A stretch of DNA of 5,944 nucleotides from Bacillota bacterium (GTDB lineage Bacteria > Bacillota > Clostridia > Acetivibrionales > DSM-1351), in NCBI GenBank assembly GCA_023395575.1, contig JAEWZA010000498.1:1-5944 (forward strand), in the 5' to 3' direction. Below, in pieces: positions 1-5,423 of the stretch. A program made the translations under genes and the position numbers. The notes beneath the pieces were generated by a model that was not told where the DNA came from, made no database searches, and saw only the letters and a program-made list of their open reading frames with translations. Positions within the stretch are counted from its first letter, which is position 1. Each line of letters starts with the position of its first letter.

Positions 1-107
1 GAGAAAGGCTGGGTGTACAGACCAAGACATTTTTCGTGTGCTAAATAATTAGGATTTTGAGCTGCTTTTTGCGGTACAGGTTAACAATTTATTTTTTTCA
101 TTTGATA

Positions 108-209
108 ATAGAGGCTGTTGCAAATAACAATTTTTGTATACCGAGGAGTTATTGTAAGAAAGAGTAAGCAGTAAACTCGTATATAATTTTGATCTGCAAT
201 AGCCCCTAT
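108..209 (+). repeat. Long imperfect inverted repeat; terminator or MITE-like element
   Basis: The arm at 108-122 (ATAGAGGCTGTTGCA) is the near-complement of 195-209 (TGCAATAGCCCCTAT): 15 positions with one A-C mismatch and one G-U wobble. Inside lies a second, weaker arm pair, TATAC plus GAG near 137-146 against CTC plus GTATA near 177-184, so the whole 102 bases can fold as one long hairpin. A T6 run (211-216) follows at once, as in a + strand rho-independent terminator. The GAGGCTGTTGCA end also resembles, from memory, the terminal repeats of several insertion sequences, so a ~96-base non-autonomous element (111-206) is an alternative. No transposase is identified and no clear target-site duplication is seen. 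Confidence 0.5.
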
Positions 210-329
210 ATTTTTTAGTTAGTATTTAGTGCTAATTAGACATCAAACATTGATAAATTTGAACATCGCGATTTAAGCTGGATAAATGGTAGGGGGGTTG
301 GAAATATAACAGCTAAAGCATAGACCTAA

Positions 330-358
330 TATACAATTTAAACCATATATGATAGAAT
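330..358 (+). promoter_or_regulatory. Candidate promoter of the ABC exporter operon
   Basis: TATACA at 330-335 (4 of 6 against TTGACA) is separated by 17 bases from TAGAAT at 353-358 (5 of 6 against TATAAT). The -10 box is preceded by TG at 350-351 with one intervening base, an extended -10 arrangement common in low-GC Firmicutes. Transcription would start near 365, leaving a leader of about 60 bases before the ATG at 426. Confidence 0.5.
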
Positions 359-379
359 ATTTTGGTATAAATTCTATAC
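352..379. promoter_or_regulatory. Overlapping dyads at the ABC promoter; possible operator
   Basis: Two inverted repeats overlap here. ATAGAAT at 352-358 mirrors ATTCTAT at 371-377 with 12 bases between them, and GTATA at 365-369 mirrors TATAC at 375-379 with 5 bases between. They cover the proposed -10 box and start site, the position expected of a repressor site. Small GntR-type repressors often control short ABC operons of this sort in Firmicutes, but no regulator gene lies in the window. The AT-rich background makes chance dyads fairly likely. Confidence 0.3.
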
Positions 380-425
380 GAAGTCAATTACTAACAACAA
401 TAAAATGTAATTGGAGGAACAAAAA

Positions 426-1127
426 ATGATATTAGTGAAAAACTTAACAAAGGAATACAAAAAGATTAAGGCAGTAGATAATATATCACTTACTGCACAA
501 CCGGGTGAAGTCACAATATTATTAGGACCGAATGGTGCTGGTAAATCAACTACTATTAAAAGCATAGCTGGTTTATTGAAATTTGAAGGAGAGATAACTA
601 TATGCGAATTTCCTAATAAAACAATAGATGCAAAAAAAATATTTGGTTACATACCTGAAACACCAGCTTTGTATGAGCTGTTGACTCCTTGGGAACATGC
701 GGAGTTTATTGCTAAAGCGTATAAGCTAGATAGTGATTGGAAAGACAAAATTAAAGTCATTTTTGAAAGGCTTGAGATTTATGATAAAAAGGATAAATAT
801 GTACGTGAACTATCAAAAGGAATGACACAGAAGTTGAGCATTGCTTTAGCGTTATTAACAGATCCAAAGGCTGTGCTTTTTGATGAGCCCCTGGTTGGAC
901 TGGATCCAAAGGCCATTAATGAGGTTTTGAGTATTTTTGAAGAGCTTAAAGCAAACGGAAAAAGTGTTTTTGTAAGCACTCATATTATTGATACAATTAA
1001 CGATGTGTGGGATAGAGCCTACATCATGAACAAGGGAAAAATTATCAGCGAAGTCACTAAAGATCAACTTGAGGGCAGAGATTTGAAAAAAATGTTCTTT
1101 GAACTTACTGAGGGGGCTGAGGTTTAA
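426..1127 (+). CDS. ABC transporter ATP-binding protein (ABC-2 export type)
   Basis: This is the cytoplasmic ATPase subunit of an export-type ABC transporter, hydrolysing ATP to power the membrane partner encoded next. The ATG at 426 is preferred (233 aa) because GGAGG at 413-417 then sits 8 bases upstream; an in-frame TTG at 411 would overlap that site. Visible motifs are Walker A GPNGAGKST (residues 34-42), a Q-loop region GYIPE (74-78) with Glu where Gln is usual, the signature LSKGM (129-133), Walker B AVLFDEP (149-155) with catalytic Glu154, D-loop GLDP (158-161) and switch His186. Length is normal for a single nucleotide-binding domain with a short C-terminal tail. The stop overlaps the next start by one base (TAATG), implying translational coupling. 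The family assignment is firm; the substrate cannot be read from the sequence. Confidence 0.95.
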   Translation: MILVKNLTKEYKKIKAVDNISLTAQPGEVTILLGPNGAGKSTTIKSIAGLLKFEGEITICEFPNKTIDAKKIFGYIPETPALYELLTPWEHAEFIAKAYKLDSDWKDKIKVIFERLEIYDKKDKYVRELSKGMTQKLSIALALLTDPKAVLFDEPLVGLDPKAINEVLSIFEELKANGKSVFVSTHIIDTINDVWDRAYIMNKGKIISEVTKDQLEGRDLKKMFFELTEGAEV

Positions 1128-2683
1128 TGCAGGCAATAATGTATTTACTCAAAAGACAATATATTAATAAGATTAAACGTGCCTTTTCAAGTGTGCTTTC
1201 CATTATTATTACAATTGTTGCAGTATTGGGAATAGGGGCTTCTTTTGTTTTTTCTTTTACGGCCAAAAGACAAGCAGTTGACAGCGTATTTTCAGAAACT
1301 ATTATGGCAGGCATAATTTTATTAATAGGAATTATTTTATACAACTCTTTTCTTTCAAGGGATACTGGTATTTTAACAATGGCAGATGCAAATTTTATGT
1401 TTTCCGGACCTTTTGAGAAGAGGACTGTGCTTGCATATTTGTTGATTTCTACAGCACCTGTTTCTATTTTAACCTCACTATTTATTTGCTTTTATTTTCC
1501 CTATTTATTAGGACCAGCTCTTACAGCTCCCAAATTTATAGTGATTCTGCTTGTAATCAGTCTTTTGTTTGGCTGTATATATCTTTCGTATTATTATTTC
1601 TATATTGTTGATATAGATAAACCTGGTTTTAAAAAGACGGCAAGGGTAATATTCTGGACCATAATTGGGATATTAGGGCTTGTCTTTGTTGTTTTATTAG
1701 TAAATACAGGCTTTGATTTAAAACAGACCACTCAAAGACTATTCACACATTATTTATATAATTTGTTTCCGTTATTTGGCTGGACAAAATGGGCGATAAG
1801 CTCCTTGCTTGTAGAAAATATGCTATTTGGCTTTATTCCAGCTGTTGTATTGCTAGTTTTCGCTAATGTTGTATTGTGCATAGCTTTATATAATATCAAA
1901 ACAGATTTTTACGAAAAGACTTTAGAAGATTCAATAAATCTGCAAAAGCTTTTGGATGATAAGAAGGCAAACGGGAATATTGATGCCAGATCTGTAGCTA
2001 AACTAAAGAAAAGAGCATCAAATGTGGATTTTAACGTGGGAGCAGCTGCTATTTATTCCAGACAAAAGCTTGAAAGTAATAAATTAAGTCTTGGAGCCAG
2101 AAACAGGGAAGCGTATATGGGACTTATTTATCTAGCTTTTGGATTAATATTCGGGCTCGATTTCTATTTTGTAATGATGATGATTGGATTCGGTTCATTA
2201 ACAATGTCACTAAATGACTCCTGGCATAGAGAGTTTAAAAAACCATATGTGTTTTTAATTCCGGCAGCTTCATTCAGCAAGTTGATTGTATCAATTTTGC
2301 CAGGACTTATTAAAACTTTATTAAGTGGAGGGATTTCAATTGCTATAGCTGGTTTAGCTTATAAAATAAGTCCTGTAAATTTAATAGGTTATTTGTTGAT
2401 ATTTGCGAGTTTTGTTGTTTTGTTTGTTTTTGCTGAAGTATTAACATATAGGATGATTGGATCGAGTGCTAATGCTGTAGCTGTAATGTTTATAAGAATG
2501 TGTTTTGCTGTAGCTACATTTATTCCTGCTATTATAGTAATAGTTGTAGTTTCTTTTGTATTAAAAGATATGCCAAATATGTTAGTTACATCAGCGTGTA
2601 TATTGCTGACTAATTTACTCTCAAGTGCCTTGCTTGCTTATTTGAGCAGGGGTATTTTCGAGAATAGTGAAATAATGGATTAA
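1127..2683 (+). CDS. ABC exporter membrane protein (putative ABC exporter family)
   Basis: A 518-residue polytopic membrane protein, the likely permease partner of the ATPase just upstream. Hydrophobic segments lie at about 22-44, 58-76, 101-128, 135-161, 172-192, 230-255, 330-360, 376-411, 418-440, 452-479 and 485-505. A hydrophilic, lysine-rich cytoplasmic stretch of about 70 residues (256-329) splits the protein into two membrane halves. The segment ADANFMFSGPFEKR (86-99) resembles a conserved stretch I recall from the clostridial/bacillar 'putative ABC exporter' family, which also has a similar length; this is recalled, not searched. The ATG at 1127 shares its A with the upstream stop; purine-rich AGGGGG (1111-1116) and GAGG (1119-1122) provide ribosome binding. 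An in-frame ATG at 1139 is a possible alternative start. No extracellular protease or binding domain is seen. Exported substrate unknown. Confidence 0.87.
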   Translation: MQAIMYLLKRQYINKIKRAFSSVLSIIITIVAVLGIGASFVFSFTAKRQAVDSVFSETIMAGIILLIGIILYNSFLSRDTGILTMADANFMFSGPFEKRTVLAYLLISTAPVSILTSLFICFYFPYLLGPALTAPKFIVILLVISLLFGCIYLSYYYFYIVDIDKPGFKKTARVIFWTIIGILGLVFVVLLVNTGFDLKQTTQRLFTHYLYNLFPLFGWTKWAISSLLVENMLFGFIPAVVLLVFANVVLCIALYNIKTDFYEKTLEDSINLQKLLDDKKANGNIDARSVAKLKKRASNVDFNVGAAAIYSRQKLESNKLSLGARNREAYMGLIYLAFGLIFGLDFYFVMMMIGFGSLTMSLNDSWHREFKKPYVFLIPAASFSKLIVSILPGLIKTLLSGGISIAIAGLAYKISPVNLIGYLLIFASFVVLFVFAEVLTYRMIGSSANAVAVMFIRMCFAVATFIPAIIVIVVVSFVLKDMPNMLVTSACILLTNLLSSALLAYLSRGIFENSEIMD

Positions 2684-2727
2684 TGTTCTTTTCCCATTTG
2701 ACACATATATGTATTTATTGTACAATA

Positions 2728-2765
2728 GCAATTATTATTAAGGTTTAAGATATCTTAATAATTGC
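2728..2765 (+). terminator. Probable terminator of the ABC operon
   Basis: The hairpin begins 44 bases past the permease stop. ATTATTAAG (2734-2742) pairs perfectly with CTTAATAAT (2754-2762) around an 11-base loop, and GCA (2728-2730) pairs with TGC (2763-2765) across a 3-base bulge. A register shift gives an alternative perfect 10-bp stem, GCAATTATTA (2728-2737) with TAATAATTGC (2756-2765). A TTTT run follows at 2766-2769. The position suits an operon terminator, but the stem is poor in G+C and the T-run is short. Confidence 0.45.
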
Positions 2766-2786
2766 TTTTAACTTTGCAACTTAATT

Positions 2787-2845
2787 AGACTCACGATGGT
2801 AGAATTTCGTACCTACATGGGTCTATTATTTTGTACGAAATAATA
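2787..2845 (+). promoter_or_regulatory. Potential pseudoknot or operator upstream of the kinase gene
   Basis: AGACTC (2787-2792) pairs with GGGTCT (2819-2824, one G-U). Inside it, 2796-2802 pairs with CTACAT (2813-2818) across one bulged G, closing a 10-base loop (2803-2812). Nine of those loop bases, ATTTCGTAC (2804-2812), are a perfect complement of GTACGAAAT (2833-2841) just downstream, so an H-type pseudoknot is possible. A competing hairpin pairs TATTATTT (2824-2831) with AAATAATA (2838-2845). Alternatively the 9-bp dyad is a DNA operator next to an extended -10 box at 2797-2805. Function is unproven. Confidence 0.35.
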
Positions 2846-3060
2846 ATACTATTGCTGTGAAGATATATTAAAATTCTTCTGCTTTTGATTAAACATAATT
2901 TAGTTTCAGGTGTTTACCTAAAAAAGTATGTTTTTATACAAAATATTTTCTGCAATTTATTAATGATTGGTATTATTAATATATGAGTTGTAGTATTATA
3001 AAACTAGACATCTGTTAATATTGTAAATAAATTAACTTTCTTTGATTAGGAGCAAATACA

Positions 3061-4038
3061 ATGAGCAGTATAACGAAAACAAATATTTCGAATGAAAATA
3101 TAGTTAGTATAGTCAAAAAAGCATTCGGAGAGAATACAGCCATAAATAAAATAAAAGAAATAAAAGAAGGTTTTTTTAATACAGCCTATAGTTTGACTAT
3201 ACAGGGTAGTCACAAAATAGTTTTAAAAGTGTCGCCTCCAAAGCATGTAAGGGTAATGAGATACGAAAAAGATATTATGGAAAACGAAATAGAAGTCTTG
3301 AAGAAATTAAGTTCCGCAGTAAATGTGCCTGTTGCAAAGGTTTTATACTACGATGGTGCTAGAGATATTATTGAAAACGAGTATTTTTTTATGGAATTTA
3401 TTGAAGGAATGCCCCTTGACAATATATATGATGAACTAAATGAGACACAACGGAATTCTATTTCTTCAGAGCTTGGTAAATACGTTAAACAAATTACTGG
3501 AATTAAATCTGATTTTTTTGGTGATATATCTAAAAAGGAAAAACAATTTAGTACATGGAGTGAGACCTTTTTGTTTATGATAAGGGAATTATTAGATGAT
3601 GCTAAAGATATAAGGGTGAAATTACCGTACGATTATAATACCATTTATAATTTAATTAAGAAGTATAGTGATATTTTGGATAAGGTCGAGGAAGCTTCTT
3701 TAGTGCATAAGGATTTGTGGAAAGGAAATATATTTGTTGATCCGCATAATCCTGAAATCACTGGGATACTTGACTTTGAGAGGGCTATTTATGGGGATAT
3801 TCTATTAGAACCTGTATGTGGATTTCTTTTACATGACACTGCTTTTATGAATAGCTTTATTGGCAGGTCATACTTAGAAGAGGATGAGAAAGTTCGTTCA
3901 ATAATTTATAGCATTTATTTATTCCTAATAATGGTTATAGAATGTTCTTACAGAAGATATCCTTGGGAGAATTGTGACAAATGGGCAAGGAAGCAACTTC
4001 TTGATGCATTAGAGGAATTAATGAACTATACTGGTTAA
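3061..4038 (+). CDS. APH-family phosphotransferase, substrate unknown
   Basis: A 325-residue cytoplasmic kinase of the aminoglycoside phosphotransferase / choline kinase-like fold, which transfers phosphate from ATP to a hydroxyl on a small molecule. The N-lobe has the ATP-anchoring Lys56 (IVLKVSPP, 53-60), a likely partner Glu75 or Glu78, and the hinge FFMEFIEGMPL (109-119). The C-lobe carries the Brenner motif VHKDLWKGN (215-223), with catalytic Asp218 and Asn223, and the metal-binding ILDFE (236-240) with Asp238, followed by RAIYGD. The usual HGD triad is HKD here. Length is slightly above that of classic APH enzymes. AGGAG at 3048-3052 sits 8 bases before the ATG, supporting this start. 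It stands alone between a 377-base gap and the TPR gene's promoter. All catalytic residues are present, so it is probably active. Antibiotic resistance is not demonstrated; most such chromosomal homologues are uncharacterised. Confidence 0.87.
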   Translation: MSSITKTNISNENIVSIVKKAFGENTAINKIKEIKEGFFNTAYSLTIQGSHKIVLKVSPPKHVRVMRYEKDIMENEIEVLKKLSSAVNVPVAKVLYYDGARDIIENEYFFMEFIEGMPLDNIYDELNETQRNSISSELGKYVKQITGIKSDFFGDISKKEKQFSTWSETFLFMIRELLDDAKDIRVKLPYDYNTIYNLIKKYSDILDKVEEASLVHKDLWKGNIFVDPHNPEITGILDFERAIYGDILLEPVCGFLLHDTAFMNSFIGRSYLEEDEKVRSIIYSIYLFLIMVIECSYRRYPWENCDKWARKQLLDALEELMNYTG

Positions 4039-4067
4039 CTATAGCATATATGATAAAATTATGTTTA

Positions 4068-4097
4068 TTGACAATATGTTACAAACAATAGTAAAAT
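4068..4097 (+). promoter_or_regulatory. Promoter of the TPR gene
   Basis: Consensus -35 box TTGACA at 4068-4073, an 18-base spacer, and -10 box TAAAAT at 4092-4097 (5 of 6). The predicted start near 4104 leaves a leader of about 25 bases before the ATG at 4129. This indicates that the TPR gene can be transcribed on its own rather than only by read-through from the kinase gene, after which no clear terminator is seen. Confidence 0.65.
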
Positions 4098-4118
4098 ATA
4101 CTATAGCAATTTGTAACA
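4077..4118. promoter_or_regulatory. Nested perfect dyad over the TPR promoter; operator candidate
   Basis: TGTTACAAA (4077-4085) is the exact reverse complement of TTTGTAACA (4110-4118), with 24 bases between them. Nested within, ATAGT (4088-4092) mirrors ACTAT (4100-4104). The outer half-sites are 33 bases apart centre to centre, about three helical turns, and bracket the -10 box and start site. No T-run follows on either strand, so this is not an intrinsic terminator. A repressor site is the simplest reading; a 5'-leader hairpin that hides the weak ribosome binding site is less likely because the predicted transcript would contain only the 3' arm. Confidence 0.45.
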
Positions 4119-4128
4119 AAAAAGAAAG

Positions 4129-5127
4129 ATGTTAGACAATAAATGTATTGGAGAAGCTGTATTAATATTTATGCATAATATAATGACTATTTCATATTTA
4201 AAGTATTACAAAGTTTTATATTTTATTGCTAGTTTATTAGTTGATATAATTCCTAAGTGTTCCATAAAAATTTATAATAAAGCATTAGATATATATATAA
4301 AAAAGGGCTTAAATGTCGATTTTATAGGAATATTACTGGATATTGCTATAAACCTTGATATATTAGGCAGAAAAGATGAAGCCTTATTGCTATATCAAAA
4401 GGTTATGGAAATAAATCCATTAGAGGCTAGAGCATACTATGGTATGGCAATTATTTATGATGATAAGAAGGATTACAATAATGCCATTTATTCATATAAA
4501 CGTGCTATTGAAATAGATCCAGAGTATGTTGAAGCATATTTTTTTCTTGCGAATGTATTAGATGAAAGTGGTAATAAGGAAACAGCAGCAGAGTATTACG
4601 AAAGGGCTACTGAATTAGAACCAAACCACTTCTGGGCATATAATAATCTTGCTGCGGTTTATGAAGATTTGGGTAAGTATGATAAGGCATTAGCTTCTAT
4701 AAGAAGAGGTTTGAAACTTGAGCCAGATAATTACAGGGCCTTATTTAATGCCGGAGTTATTATGAATAAACTTGGATACTCAAACAAAGCAATAGAGTAT
4801 TACGTTAAATCCATTGATCAGAACGCTAAATATCCGTATACCTATTTAAATTTATCTATTATATATGTAGAGCAAAATGACTATGAGAAAGCTATAGATA
4901 TAATATCAAAGGGCATAAAAAGCTGTCCAAGCTCTTCTTTCTTATTTTATAATAGAGCTTGTTTTTATGTACATCATGAAAAGTTCGAACTGGCAATTCG
5001 GGATTTAATGAATGCTGTTAGTTTGAGCAAGGAGCTTGAGGAATATATGAAGAATGATAAAGAGCTTGAACCCCTCAAAAGCGTAGAGCAATATAGAAAG
5101 CTGTTTGAACATTCAATAACAAGCTGA
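4129..5127 (+). CDS. Tetratricopeptide (TPR) repeat protein
   Basis: A 332-residue, probably cytoplasmic, protein-protein interaction scaffold. Seven TPRs follow in exact 34-residue register: about 65-98, 99-132, 133-166, 167-200, 201-234, 235-268 and 269-302. They show the usual pattern, with a small residue at position 8, Tyr near 11, Ala near 20 and Pro near the end of most repeats (INP, IDP, LEP, LEP, CP). The C-terminal stretch KNDKELEPLKSVEQYRKLF (308-326) resembles the capping segment that often closes such arrays. The first ~60 residues are helical and hydrophobic in places (24-41), without a signal peptide or clear membrane helix. The ribosome binding site is poor (GAAAG abuts the ATG); in-frame ATGs at codons 15 and 19 are alternatives, but the promoter position fits 4129. 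No enzymatic domain is fused, so the binding partner is unknown. Confidence 0.88.
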   Translation: MLDNKCIGEAVLIFMHNIMTISYLKYYKVLYFIASLLVDIIPKCSIKIYNKALDIYIKKGLNVDFIGILLDIAINLDILGRKDEALLLYQKVMEINPLEARAYYGMAIIYDDKKDYNNAIYSYKRAIEIDPEYVEAYFFLANVLDESGNKETAAEYYERATELEPNHFWAYNNLAAVYEDLGKYDKALASIRRGLKLEPDNYRALFNAGVIMNKLGYSNKAIEYYVKSIDQNAKYPYTYLNLSIIYVEQNDYEKAIDIISKGIKSCPSSSFLFYNRACFYVHHEKFELAIRDLMNAVSLSKELEEYMKNDKELEPLKSVEQYRKLFEHSITS

Positions 5128-5176
5128 AGCTAAAAGTATATTGTCAAAAAACAACAAATATCGAGAATAAATACAA

Positions 5177-5210
5177 TTAAAATTGAAGCTGGTTTTGGCT
5201 TTGATTTTAA
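5177..5210. terminator. Probable terminator of the TPR gene
   Basis: TTAAAATTGAAGC (5177-5189) pairs with GCTTTGATTTTAA (5198-5210): 13 bp including two adjacent G-U wobbles, around an 8-base loop. It lies 50 bases past the TPR stop. The A-rich 5' arm and T-rich 3' arm (TTTT at 5205-5208) have the shape of a weak intrinsic terminator on the + strand, but G+C content is low and the T-run lies within the stem. Confidence 0.45.
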
Positions 5211-5326
5211 ATATTTAATGCTGAATACCATGAAAATAGTGGTTTGCAGACATAATTTTCGATTAATTCTAAATGTAAATTATTTCAAATAATACAATAA
5301 AATAACACAAAGTTTTATTACACTGA

Positions 5327-5355
5327 TTGACATTTATAGAGCTTGTATGTATAAT
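5327..5355 (+). promoter_or_regulatory. Perfect-consensus sigma-A-type promoter of the CPBP gene
   Basis: TTGACA at 5327-5332, a spacer of exactly 17 bases, and TATAAT at 5350-5355: both hexamers and the spacing match the vegetative consensus. The predicted start near 5362 gives a leader of about 60 bases before the ATG at 5424. This is the strongest promoter in the window and shows that the last gene is its own transcription unit. Confidence 0.8.
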
Positions 5356-5423
5356 TAACTTGTTTATACTATATGGTAAATATGTAGTTTCTGTGTAAAA
5401 AATAAAATATTAGTGGAGGAGAT

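Larger units (their letters stand above)
1..425. other. 5' non-coding region upstream of the ABC operon
   Basis: No complete gene is visible here. The first ~45 bases are clearly richer in G+C (about 19 of the first 40) than what follows, and a frame open from base 1 closes at TAA 46-48. This could be the C-terminal tail of an upstream + strand gene, but two other frames are also open over most of that stretch, so no product is claimed. The rest is AT-rich. It contains a long imperfect hairpin at 108-209, a G-run at 292-297 with no usable ORF after it, and the candidate promoter of the ABC operon at 330-379. Those sites are listed separately. Confidence 0.7.
2684..3060. other. 377-base intergenic region with potential RNA structure
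   Basis: No gene is supported here. After the ABC operon comes a 12-bp palindrome TATTGTACAATA (2716-2727), then a terminator-like hairpin (2728-2765), then a cluster of overlapping inverted repeats (2787-2845). A minor hairpin (AGGT/ACCT around GTTT, 2908-2919) lacks a T-run. Promoter candidates for the downstream kinase gene are weak: an extended -10 TGGTAGAAT at 2797-2805 with no good -35 box, and TTGGTA (2967-2972) with TAGTAT (2991-2996) at 18 bases. I do not recognise any of the familiar riboswitch consensus motifs. Confidence 0.7.
5128..5423. other. 296-base intergenic region before the CPBP gene
   Basis: No gene is supported. It holds a terminator-like hairpin (5177-5210) after the TPR gene, an AT-rich stretch in which I see nothing (about 5211-5320), and a perfect-consensus promoter (5327-5355) followed by a leader of about 60 bases. 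A short dyad in the early leader, GTATAA (5349-5354) with TTATAC (5364-5369), overlaps the -10 box and start site. Confidence 0.7.

Noticed and set aside
1..48. Open frame from base 1 to TAA at 46-48, possible C-terminal tail of an upstream gene
   Set aside because: Only 15 codons are visible, other frames are also open over most of this stretch, and no family can be recognised. Composition hints at coding, but not enough to call a feature.
292..300. G-run followed by TTG, resembling a ribosome binding site and start
   Set aside because: The frame from TTG 298 closes after three codons, so no gene begins here.
411..425. TTG at 411 as the start of the ATPase gene
   Set aside because: It lies on top of the GGAGG ribosome binding site and adds five non-conserved residues. 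The ATG at 426 has ideal spacing.
374..1344. Minus-strand open frames across the ATPase and the start of the permease (374-565, 779-979, 855-1136, 1105-1344)
   Set aside because: They lie antisense to well-supported genes, have no credible ribosome binding sites or recognisable domains, and overlap one another. They are shadows of the + strand coding frames.
2817..2843. Eight-codon ORF (MGLLFCTK) that could be a leader peptide for attenuation of the kinase gene
   Set aside because: It has no ribosome binding site and lies over 200 bases from the gene. An ORF this short is expected by chance in such sequence.
2904..2939. Small hairpins AGGT/ACCT and GTAT/ATAC in the gap before the kinase gene
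   Set aside because: The stems are only 4 bp plus mismatched extensions and no T-run follows, so they support neither a terminator nor another named element.
4038..4108. Nine-base direct repeat ACTATAGCA (4038-4046 and 4100-4108)
   Set aside because: Only two short AT-rich copies, without regular spacing or further copies. It is not enough for a repeat family or attachment sites.
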